Part shown: positions 1 to 9,400 of the stretch, piece after piece | How the letters are laid out: the number at the start of each line of letters is the position of its first letter | Numbering within the stretch: the first letter of the stretch is position 1 | Source of the DNA: Asterias amurensis | Taxonomy: Eukaryota > Echinodermata > Asteroidea > Forcipulatida > Asteriidae | NCBI RefSeq assembly: GCF_032118995.1 | Contig: NC_092651.1 | Coordinates: forward strand, 24,226,349-24,290,348 | Direction of reading: 5' to 3' | Length of the DNA stretch: 64,000 nt | The notes under the pieces: model-generated | The model's input: only the letters and a program-made list of their open reading frames with translations | The model's database searches: none | Told to the model about the DNA's origin: nothing | Program-made: the position numbers and the translations under genes

Positions 1-740
1 CTAACAACTATAATTTGTTGATCAAGTCTTAAGTTTACTCTGTATTGGTGTAATATATGCAGAGACTTGATACAGTGTTAACTGAATGCTCGCTCAGCGT
101 ATTGATTATACGGCTGGCTGAGTAAATCAGTTAATAATGACATTTTTATACTGTATTTCAGTTGTGCAGTTTGTATGGGTTTCAGAAAATTGCTTTTGCA
201 TATAACAAACTCATTGTAACTGGGGTTTATTTACCAAGCATGGTCCTCAAAGAGCTTGTTTGGCAAAAAGAAAAATTTATACCATAAAAGCAAGTATTTT
301 TTAGATGTTGAATGTTTTTACCATTTTGTTAAAATATTTATTTATTTTATTTTGTTACATTTTTGTTTGAAAAATCAAAAATGTTAATATTAAGATAAGC
401 ATGAAATTGTAACTAATTCCCTTATAATAAGACCCAAGGATTTACACTGTTGTGTTAGTTTACACGGAAGCTTAAATGTGGGTGGTGTGTTTTTATTTAG
501 GTTCATTGAAGTGTTTATTTAACTGAAATCTGTATAGATTAGAGGTTCCCTATGTTGGAGTTTTTGCTAGATTGATATGCATTATTTAAATACTAAAATA
601 TTTTAAAGGTTCTTTGAAGTATTTATAAAATTGTATCTATTCAGATTAGAGGTTCGTTTAAATTGCAATTTTGGCTGGATTGAAGTTGCTTTGCATTATT
701 TAAATACTAAAATATTTATCTTGCTTTTGTTTACCAACAG
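1..740 (+). other. 3' part of an intron upstream of the SUMO-motif-rich exon
   Basis: AT-rich sequence with no coding exon I can support. It ends in a good acceptor: a pyrimidine-rich stretch and ACCAACAG just before 741. The rest of the gene lies outside the window to the left. Confidence 0.7.
521..720. repeat. Diverged tandem duplication of about 114 bp in the intron
   Basis: Two adjacent units share the phrase AGATTAGAGGTTC and both end in GCATTATTTAAATACTAAAA (about 579-598 and 693-712). The middles have diverged. Confidence 0.75.
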
Positions 741-2228
741 TCCTCGCTTCTAGAAACGCCAACCCCAGGGGAGGAAGGCTTAGGAGCTTCCTTTGATCCT
801 ACCACAAATCCCTTCGCAGCTGTCTCTCAACAAAGTACATCAACAACTCCGCAAGGAACATTGGCTGATAAGTCAGTGGATCCAGTCAAAACGACATCAA
901 CTGTTTCCGTGAAATCAGAAAACCAAACAGTGGATGTGAAGACCGAGGTTAAAACTGAAGACAGTTCATCAACAGTAGCCGATGACAAAACATTAGCAAA
1001 GATGGAGTCATCCACTCCGCCTCTATCCACCGATCAAACAGTGGATCCACAGAGTAGATTGTCTGTTGATACAACAAGCGGTGTTGATGCGCTTACAGGT
1101 GACAGTGTTGATATAAAATCGTCAACTATAGTGAAAGAGGAAGTGGATCAACCAATGGAGGTGGATTCAGAAAGTGCTGATGTCAACACAGCACCTGTTG
1201 ACTCTGACATCAAGACAGAGCCATGTGTTGATCCACAAGTTAAGATGGAGGTGGAATCCAGCATTGCTGAATCAGACGATCAATCTAAACCTGCTTCAAC
1301 AGCTGAAGAAAGGATGGAGGTAACTGAGCCTGTCAAACTTGAAATCAAGACGGAGGATGCAACACAAATCTCTCAAACTGTTAGTACTGAAGAGATTAGG
1401 ATTAAGCAGGAGCCTGTTGACGATGCAGAGATGCAGAGTGAAACTGCTGCTGCGGTTGACAATCCTTCAGACATCGTCTCAGGGCAATCACCATCGGTAT
1501 TCATTCCAGGTTTAACGTTATCCGTTCAACCAGCAGCAGTCACAGAGGAATTCCAAGAAACTCTACCATCCACAGAAACACAACAACCTACAGAAACACA
1601 ACAACCTTCAGAAACACAACAACAAACAGAAACACAGGAACAAACAGAAACACAAGAATCCCCAGAAACACAACAATTCACAGAAACACAACAACCTACA
1701 GAAACACAACAACTAACAGAAACACAACAACTAACAGAAACACAACAACCTACAGAAACACCAGTATCCACAGAAACACAAGTCACAACCACTGAACCAT
1801 CATCGGATGTAAATCCTACAGAAGTCAATGAGACATGCCAAACGACGTCCACCAGTGAAGAGGTTGACCCTAGTGTAGCGGACACAGGCTCATCACCAGT
1901 GGAAACCACCCAAGTGGAAGCCACCCCGGTGGAGAATCAGGCGGACCAAAAAACAGACGACCCTTCTGTGGATACGGAAACCAAAGACTCTGAAACGAAA
2001 ACCGAACAACAGAATAACACCGACCCCGAGTCGAAAGCTGTTTCGCAGCCGGATGCTGAAGCGAGTAAATCAGATTCTACAGATGATAAGGAAAAGGAGT
2101 CGGATACGAAGTCCTCGGATAAGGTTCCATCTACCTCAGCGTCCGTTGTGTCGAACATTCAATCGATAAGCGTCATTGGGAGCACCCGCTTAGATCCAAA
2201 GCGGAGACGAGACATGTTCTTCAGGTGA
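741..2228 (+). CDS. Terminal coding exon of an acidic protein with a SUMO-consensus cluster and a Glu-Thr-Gln repeat
   Basis: I do not recognise the gene. The exon opens after a consensus acceptor at 740 and reads without a stop to TGA at 2226-2228, giving 495 residues of C-terminal sequence. It begins SSLLETPTPGEE. No folded domain is visible. Codons from about 909 to 1415 hold nine hydrophobic-Lys-x-Glu tetrapeptides (VKSE, VKTE twice, VKEE, IKTE twice, VKME, VKLE, IKQE), the consensus for SUMO attachment, several followed by acidic residues. Next comes a run of six-residue ETQQPT-like units (1575-1790), then a Ser/Thr/Asp/Glu-rich tail. The last residues are basic (DPKRRRDMFFR) and could be a nuclear signal. 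A nuclear, SUMO-modified regulatory protein is an inference. The start codon and upstream exons are outside the window or unidentified; the TTG at 861 is not a start. A poly(A) signal follows at once, so this is the last exon. Confidence 0.8.
   Translation, partial: SSLLETPTPGEEGLGASFDPTTNPFAAVSQQSTSTTPQGTLADKSVDPVKTTSTVSVKSENQTVDVKTEVKTEDSSSTVADDKTLAKMESSTPPLSTDQTVDPQSRLSVDTTSGVDALTGDSVDIKSSTIVKEEVDQPMEVDSESADVNTAPVDSDIKTEPCVDPQVKMEVESSIAESDDQSKPASTAEERMEVTEPVKLEIKTEDATQISQTVSTEEIRIKQEPVDDAEMQSETAAAVDNPSDIVSGQSPSVFIPGLTLSVQPAAVTEEFQETLPSTETQQPTETQQPSETQQQTETQEQTETQESPETQQFTETQQPTETQQLTETQQLTETQQPTETPVSTETQVTTTEPSSDVNPTEVNETCQTTSTSEEVDPSVADTGSSPVETTQVEATPVENQADQKTDDPSVDTETKDSETKTEQQNNTDPESKAVSQPDAEASKSDSTDDKEKESDTKSSDKVPSTSASVVSNIQSISVIGSTRLDPKRRRDMFFR
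1575..1790 (+). repeat. Coding 18-bp minisatellite (about 12 units, ETQQxT)
   Basis: Units of the type ACAGAAACACAACAACCT are repeated in frame, giving ETQQPT, ETQQPS, ETQQQT, ETQEQT, ETQESP, ETQQFT and so on. The last two units have drifted (ETPVST, ETQVTT). Unit number is likely to vary between individuals. Confidence 0.9.
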
Positions 2229-2246
2229 TCCAGAATGAACATTTAC

Positions 2247-2252
2247 AATAAA
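2247..2252 (+). terminator. Poly(A) signal AATAAA
   Basis: Canonical AATAAA 18 bases after the TGA at 2226-2228. If used, the 3' UTR is unusually short, about 40 bases. No T/G-rich downstream element is obvious, though GTGTTG follows at about 2279. Confidence 0.65.
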
Positions 2253-2599
2253 TCCATCTGAGATGAGGAAGAACATAGTGTTGTATTGCGTGCCAAACGA
2301 TTATTTTACTTTCATTTTAAATGATGACTGTGGTAAATCCAGCTTAACAGAGCAGCTAAGCAGAAAACTTTGCATATCAAAAATGGTTCAGCTAAGCTAA
2401 TAAAACTGATGAGCTAAGAACCAGTTAGAAGCAACAACATTATGTTTTGACTGGTAACCTCTTTGAAGCTTTGAGAAGTTGGCCCACAATGTGACAAATG
2501 TAGAACATTAATCTGAGATGTTGTCGACCATTTTCGAAAAAGACATTTTTTTTAAATCTTGAATCTTGCGTTAACCCTCCTATTCTAATTGATTGATTA

Positions 2600-2860
2600 T
2601 GTTGTTGAATGGTCACACAGTGGGAGGGTTGACTGTGGACTGTGCAGATGCATCTAACAAATGAAATCAAGTTGCAGGCTGGCAAAAATTGTTGTCATTC
2701 ACAACCACAGTGAATGATGTTGAATGGTCAGACTGTAGGAGGGTTGACTGTAAACAAAATTCACCAGATTGTGTCATGTTGCAGGCTGGCATAGTTTATC
2801 TATCATTCCAAATCCCAGTGGATGATATTAATTGGTCAGAGAGTAGGAGGGTAAAGTAGT
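2600..2860. repeat. Tandem repeat, three units of about 110 bp
   Basis: Units begin near 2605, 2720 and 2828 with TTGAATGGTCAnACnGTnGGAGGG. Each of the first two is followed later by GTTGCAGGCTGGCA. Confidence 0.75.
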
Positions 2861-3149
2861 GCACATATGCAAAACATGTCTGTTGTTTGATTTCAGTGTA
2901 CTCAGGAGAATGACTGTGTTATGTCTATATTAAAATGAAAGTATGGTCAACAAATTTGATTTTTAATCTGAAAAACTTATTTTTTATAAACTTGATTGAC
3001 AGTTCTAATTTATGAGGAATATTCTCAAACAATTAGTTGCGATTTGCCACAAAATAAATAGCCATAAAAATTCTAGCAAAGTGTACATTGTTGTTTTTCT
3101 TTTTCTTGAAACATTATCAGCTCACATATCACAGGGTTGTTTCAAATTA

Positions 3150-3310
3150 CAGGAAGAAGGCAAAGGAGGTTTGGCCTCTGTTGCCCTAGTCTTGGTGCCC
3201 CATCAGAAGTTTCCCGTAGACTTTAAGGTTTCACATTGGAAGTGCACGGTACAAAATGAAAATGGCCTTGCCCTCTCAAAGAGGAAATTCCAGGCCCAGT
3301 ATTTTTTGAG
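3150..3310 (-). repeat. Dispersed repeat, GGGCACC family, diverged copy
   Basis: Contains the characteristic words of this family: GCCCTAG, TTGGTGCCC, CTTGCCCTCTCAAAGAGGAA and a closing CAGGCC. The orientation is reversed relative to the copy at 43770. Confidence 0.5.
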
Positions 3311-5752
3311 GATAAGACGAAATATTTTGCTTTCAAAGACGAATGATAATTATACCTAAAAGGTGAAAGCTTAAATTCTCAATTCCAACCGCTAGTAACA
3401 AAGATTTTTCTTTACGGAGAGGGGCACCAAGGTCTAATTGAGTTTTGTGTTGCCATCATTTTTACAATAGACTCCTTGCATATGACGTCACACTCTCTAA
3501 AAAATGCTGGGGCCAAAAGTAGACGGATCATTTGACGATAGCTCTTCTTTGTGTGTAAAAACCAGGGCATTACTTCAGCGTACCTGCAGCTTTCCGTTTT
3601 TCCCTGGGGATCCATTGATTTCTAATGCCACCCGAACATTGCGAGTAATTTTCCGAGTCAAATCTTTCTTTCATGATTTTTACTCCCAAAATGGTGCAGG
3701 TGAGTGCACTACGCATTGTGCAAGATGGAGTCCTCAAGAAAGTGGGGTGAAAAATAACAAATCTCTTTAACATCAGGGCACCATCAAACAAGAAAAAACC
3801 CAGGTTTTTACAATCCCGATAGGTGTGCGTGGCGCGTACATGTCTATATTGGTTGACGGTGATGTGTAAAAGGAGCCTGTAGGACATTTATCATATTAGA
3901 AACGTAATGAAGTTTGAAAATTAGTTCAGCTTCAGTGGTTTCAACCAGTAGAAAATTGAAAGTGAAGTTAAAAACAAAGAGAGGATAAAAAATTTAAAAA
4001 GGTGAACATAAAATATCAAAAATTCAGTCCAGCAAATGGAAACTGCTTTTGCTTTCAAATGCATAAAAGAATAGTGAAAGATTCATAAAAAACCTTTGCT
4101 TGGTTTTGTTTTCATCTTTTAAGTGTTTAGATTCTTCATTTGGTGCGCAATATATGGTGTGGTGTCCCCCCTTCCTGTTGTGTCTGTAGGAATTCCTTTA
4201 GAGGGTTTAGGGGATACTTCTGTAAAAAGGGTGTGTTTAAGTATGGGGGGGGGACACCCTATGCCACATCAAGCATGGTATTGGTATACAATTTTTCCTT
4301 GTAAGGGAACAACCAACCATTACTTGGTCTCTATTTTACTAAACTTGTTTTTGTCTTACAATTGTATCTTTCTAGGGCAAGTTGGATGTCACAAATTAAT
4401 ATATATTGTTTCATTTTATTTGGATGAGTTATCTAATGTATGAGTGATGTTCTTGATTTTTCTATAATTTTTAGATGCACACTGCCAAGTGGCATATCTA
4501 ACAAGAGGAAGGGGGCCGAGTGGGGAGGGGGAATCCTGCCCCCGCCCTTCTCCTTTGTTCTAATAATTTACCCGTACAAGCTACGCATTATGTTCCTGAA
4601 TCTGACGGCAGTTTATTTATGTCTCAATTTCTTTTAATTACTCGCTCAGCAGTCCTCAATTGTTTAATGAAACAAATTGAATAAAGGAATATTTTATCAA
4701 AAGAGAACTGGGTTTGTCATTTTTGTTTTTCTTGATATTTATCTAGTGTTTGCATTGGATTCATTCAGTGAATGTGTCGTAAATTTCTGCCATATTGTAC
4801 AAGACAACCTCTTGTTATTCGTGACAAGAGTGTAAAACAAATTAAATTGAAACCTTGTTGACGAGAAATATTATTGTGTTCAAATTTATTGCACTACACA
4901 AGACAAAACTACCATGACTAAAACATTAATCAATATAAGTTTAAAAATTAGTTGGCACCTCTGAAAATTATTTTGTTGTACATTTTATTTTATGTTATTG
5001 ATAAATTAACTATTGCAAAATCTCAAATTTTTCTGAAAATAAATTACTTATTCTTCTTTTATTAAAATGTTATCAAACTTTATCTTTGGCTGTCAATTAT
5101 CATTCAAATAAACATTATTGCTCTCTCTCTTCAAGTATTAAACAAATTTCCATATTTCAGCTACTTTTAAAAACACTTTAAATTACACATTGCAGTTTAC
5201 AGGCAACCATTTCCTGGTAATCTCACGGACACTTGGGGACAGTATTTAAAGGCTCTGCCGACACACCAAATTCAGAAATAGGGACATTAGCCAGATCTGT
5301 GTCTAGGCACCTGCAGTCTGAGTATGTGCACAAAGACACAAATGGGCATGTAACCAAAATATTTTAATGGATTCAGGCATTTGTAGCATCCAGAATTTTA
5401 AGATCATGGCCATAAGTTAATATGAAGGACAGTTTCGTAACCAAATTCACATCAAATTTGTTATAGTTGCATTTATTATTACAAGATTTCCAGAATGAGG
5501 GACAGTCCCTTGAAAATGGGGATAGTTGCATATGCTACTAGGACATTCCTCTGCCACTAAGGTGCTCATATCGCATGGAATGCAGTTGGTTGCCTCCAAA
5601 TTGCCCATTAAAATTTCTTGTGTGGCAAGGCACTTAATCTGCAAGCTCATTGATCACTGATCACAAGACCCCAAATCACTGTTTATGTTGATCGCTGCTA
5701 TTAAAATCCATCAAAACAAAAAATATCCCCCTTTTTTACCACTGGCGACTAA

Positions 5753-6128
5753 AATACACTGGACACTATTGGTAATTGTCAAAGACCAGTGTTCTCACTT
5801 GGTGTATCTCAACATATGCATAAAAAAACAAACCTGTGAAAATTTGACCTCGGATTGGGGTAGAAGTTGTGAGATAATAATGGAAGAAAAAACACCCCTT
5901 TCACATGAAGTTGTGTGCTTTCAGATGCTTGATTTCAGGACCTCAAAATCTAATTCTGAGGTCTCGAAATTAAATTTGTGGAATATTACTTCTTTCTCGA
6001 AAACTGCGTGACTTCAGAGTGAGTCTTTTCTCACAATGTTTATCAACAGCTCTCCATTGCTTGTAATGAAGTATGTTTTTATGCTAATAATTAGTTTGAG
6101 TAATTACCAATAGTGTCCAGTGCCTTTG
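5753..6128 (+). mobile_element. MITE-A copy, full length, next to the sialyltransferase stop codon
   Basis: Starts ACTGGACACTATTGGTAATT and ends CCAATAGTGTCCAGTGCCTTT, so the ends are inverted. The central dyad around GAGACCTCAAAAT...GAGGTCTCG is kept. It ends about 26 bases beyond the stop of the minus-strand sialyltransferase, so it probably forms part of that gene's 3' UTR. Confidence 0.9.
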
Positions 6129-6153
6129 GAACAAGCAAACATTGATAGTTGAA

Positions 6154-6403
6154 TCAAGCCACACCAGCTTCCAGCTGAACAGAAACATCTTCTTTTGATA
6201 TTTTCACATTCGGTTTCGTAAAGTTCCACTTTGGATATTGGAATTTGATATCAAACATCTCGGCCCATCGTCGGAATAAACTTTTTTCAGACAAGAAGCG
6301 GTGGCTGCCATCTTTGGTCTCTTGCTGGTTTTGTTTGTACATCTCACACTCGAGCATAGATCGTCCGTAGTAATGGTATGGTACGTAGGAGTTTGGATGC
6401 AAC
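6154..6403 (-). CDS. ST6GALNAC: ST6GALNAC-like exon 6 (motifs III and VS, stop)
   Basis: Begins LHPNSYVPYHYYG (motif III) and continues through GSHRFLSEK (motif VS, His and Glu six residues apart) to TGA at 6156-6154. The acceptor is TGTGTACAG. No downstream poly(A) signal is certain; a candidate AATAAA on this strand lies near 5472-5477. Confidence 0.95.
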
Positions 6404-9400
6404 CTGTACACAAGATTAACGGAGACGAAGAAAACAATGTTGTATTACTCTCAGTAACACCTGTCCACAGGCAACCTCAATCATTTCAAGTAAACTTAAA
6501 GGGACACGTTGCCTTGGATCGTCGAGTTGGTCTTTGAAAAGCGTTTGTAACCGTTTGTTATAAAACGCATATGTGTAGAAAGATGTAAAAGTAGAATACA
6601 ATGATCCACACAAACACGCCTCGAAATTGCAAGGTTTTCCTTTTACCTCGTCGACTAACACGGTCGGCCATTTATGGGAGTCAAATTTTTGACTTCCATA
6701 AATGGCCGACCGTGTTAGTTCAACCAAAGTGTTTCTGTGTCGTATGTGGTAATAAACAAGTTAAAATACCATTTCCGTTAAAAACATTCCGCTCAGTTAG
6801 CGGTTTAATACTGAAAGTAACAAACGGATGGCAATGGGAGTTGTTCTGATTTGAATCTCACCTGCAGTAGTCATCATCTACCATTCCATACACCGTGACA
6901 CTGTTGCACATCTGAATGGCTAACATCATAGTGAACACTCCAGTAGACACCCAGGTGTTGGTTTCTACCCTGTAACACAAAGATTACAAGAGATTAAAAA
7001 CGTAACAATTGATCAGCTAACTCGTTTTCTCATATCACGCCACTGCAATCCAAGACATCCTGATTTTCACATAGAATGATCATCCCCTTGTCACCCAGCA
7101 AGCTCATTTGATTAAGACACTCTGCTCAGAGTCACCAGAGCAGAGTCTTTTAGTGAGATATTACCTCTTTATCAAAAACTACGTCACTTCAGAGGGAGTT
7201 GTTTCTCAAAATGTTTGATACTATCAACACCTCTCCGTTGTTTGTTACCAAGTAAGTTATTATGCTAATAATATACATTTTGAGTAATAACCAAATGTGT
7301 CCAGTGCCTTTTAGTTTGAATTCAGAAAAAAGTCTGGAAATTTATCCCTGGAAAATGAAAGATTGAACATTGTCTCTAGCCAAAGGTACTAGGAAACGGT
7401 CCCCTCCCCTACTTTACCTGTTGATCCCAAGCTCCTTCTCAAACACCTCAACGACTTTCTTCTCTCCTTTATCCATCATGGAGTAGACCTCAATGGGGCT
7501 ATGTCTGTAGGCATCTAAGACTCTCTTCAGCAAATAGTTGGATCTGACGTTATGACCTGGGTTATCCGCACCCCATACTGCAACCTGTGGTAAGAATAGC
7601 ACACAGGACATCTATAAAGCACTTCAGACAAGCTCCTAAGTGGCAGAATTTAAGCCAGTGGAAATTATACAGTGCCAGCAAAATATATAAAACAATTGGA
7701 ATGTATCATACAAAATTAAGGTTTTGTAAATTGAATTTCAAAATTGATTTGAAAATAAATGTGTCACCGCCTAGTGGTCATAAGAGCACTAGATTCAAAC
7801 TCTGGCATTTGATCAGCAGAGTGTGGGTTCGAGTCCCAGTCATGTTGTCCTTAAGCAAGACACAAACCATTACTATTTCATAAAATTGGGGAGGTACATG
7901 TAGTGCTTTAGGCTCTATCAGCCAGGCTTCGGACTGATGATGCCCAAGTCTACATCCATATGGACTGTAAAGGGGGTAACCCTGTTTCAGCCCCAGGAGT
8001 AGGTTTCAACAGCCGCTGGAAAAATAGTCGATTGTAGCCCACACCTTGAAGTGGCCTTCAGGCCTTGTGTGTCTGGCGACTTGCCTGACTTGGCAAATTT
8101 TGATACTAAAAATTACACTAAACTTTACCCAGTCAGTTTCCCTTTGGGTTTATTTACTTGTTTCTTACCATATCCGTCTTTCCTCGACCAATAAGCATTG
8201 AATCTTTCAGGAATGGCAATGACCTGAAGCACACAACTCGTAGTGTCGTTTTACGACCAACATCTTGTGTATGGCCGACAATGGGGGCGTCGTTCATGCG
8301 TAGTACGCATGACGCATCGTCTATCTCCTTACCCGCAGCCTTGTCCAAAAGCTGACCCGAGCTGATGACTACAGCGCAATCTCTGCAGTGTTTTGTAAAA
8401 GGCTAATTGTAAAGAAACAAAGAAGGAAAAAAAAAGGCATTTTAGGTTTTCTCTGGCTTGCTTTAATTTTAAAAGGAGGATGCCTTTGGCAATTACATTA
8501 AAAAAACAATAACCATAACAACTAACGGTAAAGAGCACAGGAGAGCTACATTCTAAAAACTCAAGAGTTGAATCCAACACTTGCAAGAGTTCAGAGAGTG
8601 ACAACACTTTGAAAGTGTTGAATCCAGCATTTTATATGTTATACCCAGCATTTTAAGATATTCAGTCAACAATTTATGTGCCAGTTTAACGTTTAAAAAG
8701 CTGATCCGACAATTCCAAGAAATTTTTGTGAGAAATGTTGAATTGTTGAATTAACCCTTTTTGCGTTGGATCAAAACTTTTAAATGCTAGATTTAACAAA
8801 CAAAAAACTGGATGCAACACTTTGAAAGTGTTGTCACTCTAGGGCTATTTCAAGTGTTAGGTTCAACTCTTAAGTTTTTAGAGTGTATTTATATTAAAAC
8901 ATTGGTGGATTTAATAGGCCTATAGTTTTAGAGCATGAAGTTTTGCAAACAAATTTAATCTGAGAATCGCTTCAGGGACAAGTCTATGCAACAAGGGTGG
9001 TTTTTCCTTTCACTATTTTCTTGCAACTTCAAAAGACCAATTGAGCCCAAATTTTCACACTTTCGTTACATTTATGTGCCTTTGACATTTTACCAAAGTT
9101 TTTTAACCTGCCTTTAACTCTTTAAGTGACTAGCCAGTGGACCAGTTTTTTGGCCGTAGCTTGTCATTTTTTAACTCTGACAACTTTTTCACTTGTCCAC
9201 CAAAATCCAATTTGATTTGAAATTGTTTATTATAATAAAAATCAATTTGTAACATACAAGATTTTAGTCCGAAGCCATAACGATCCATGCTGTCAGAGGT
9301 TTACCTTAAAACCACTGGGGAGCAGAACTTGCAAGCCTTAAAGGCAGTGGACACTATTGGTAATTACTCAAAATAATTATTAGCATAAAACCTTACTTGG

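Larger units (their letters stand above)
2253..5752. other. Intergenic region between the first gene and the sialyltransferase gene
   Basis: No gene supported. It contains a threefold tandem repeat (2600-2860), a member of the GGGCACC dispersed family (about 3150-3310), short C/G homopolymers near 4245 and 4510, and AT-rich unique sequence. The small open frames here lack splice context and recognisable domains. Confidence 0.6.

Noticed and set aside
861..863. TTG at 861 as a translation start
   Set aside because: The frame is open upstream to a clear splice acceptor at 740, and a TTG start is not expected in an animal nuclear gene.
1526..1924. Minus-strand open frame of 132 codons rich in Cys, Val and Ser
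   Set aside because: Antisense shadow of the ETQQ minisatellite; no splice sites or homology.
5753..6128. MITE-A dyads as CRISPR repeats or microRNA genes
   Set aside because: The repeats are dispersed with transposon-type inverted ends; CRISPR does not apply to an animal genome, and a microRNA claim needs small-RNA data.
7762..7850. Possible tRNA gene (also at 10343, 42690, 52085 and 63690)
   Set aside because: A and B boxes exist, but the cloverleaf does not close and identical bodies follow in other copies, so these are tRNA-derived SINEs.
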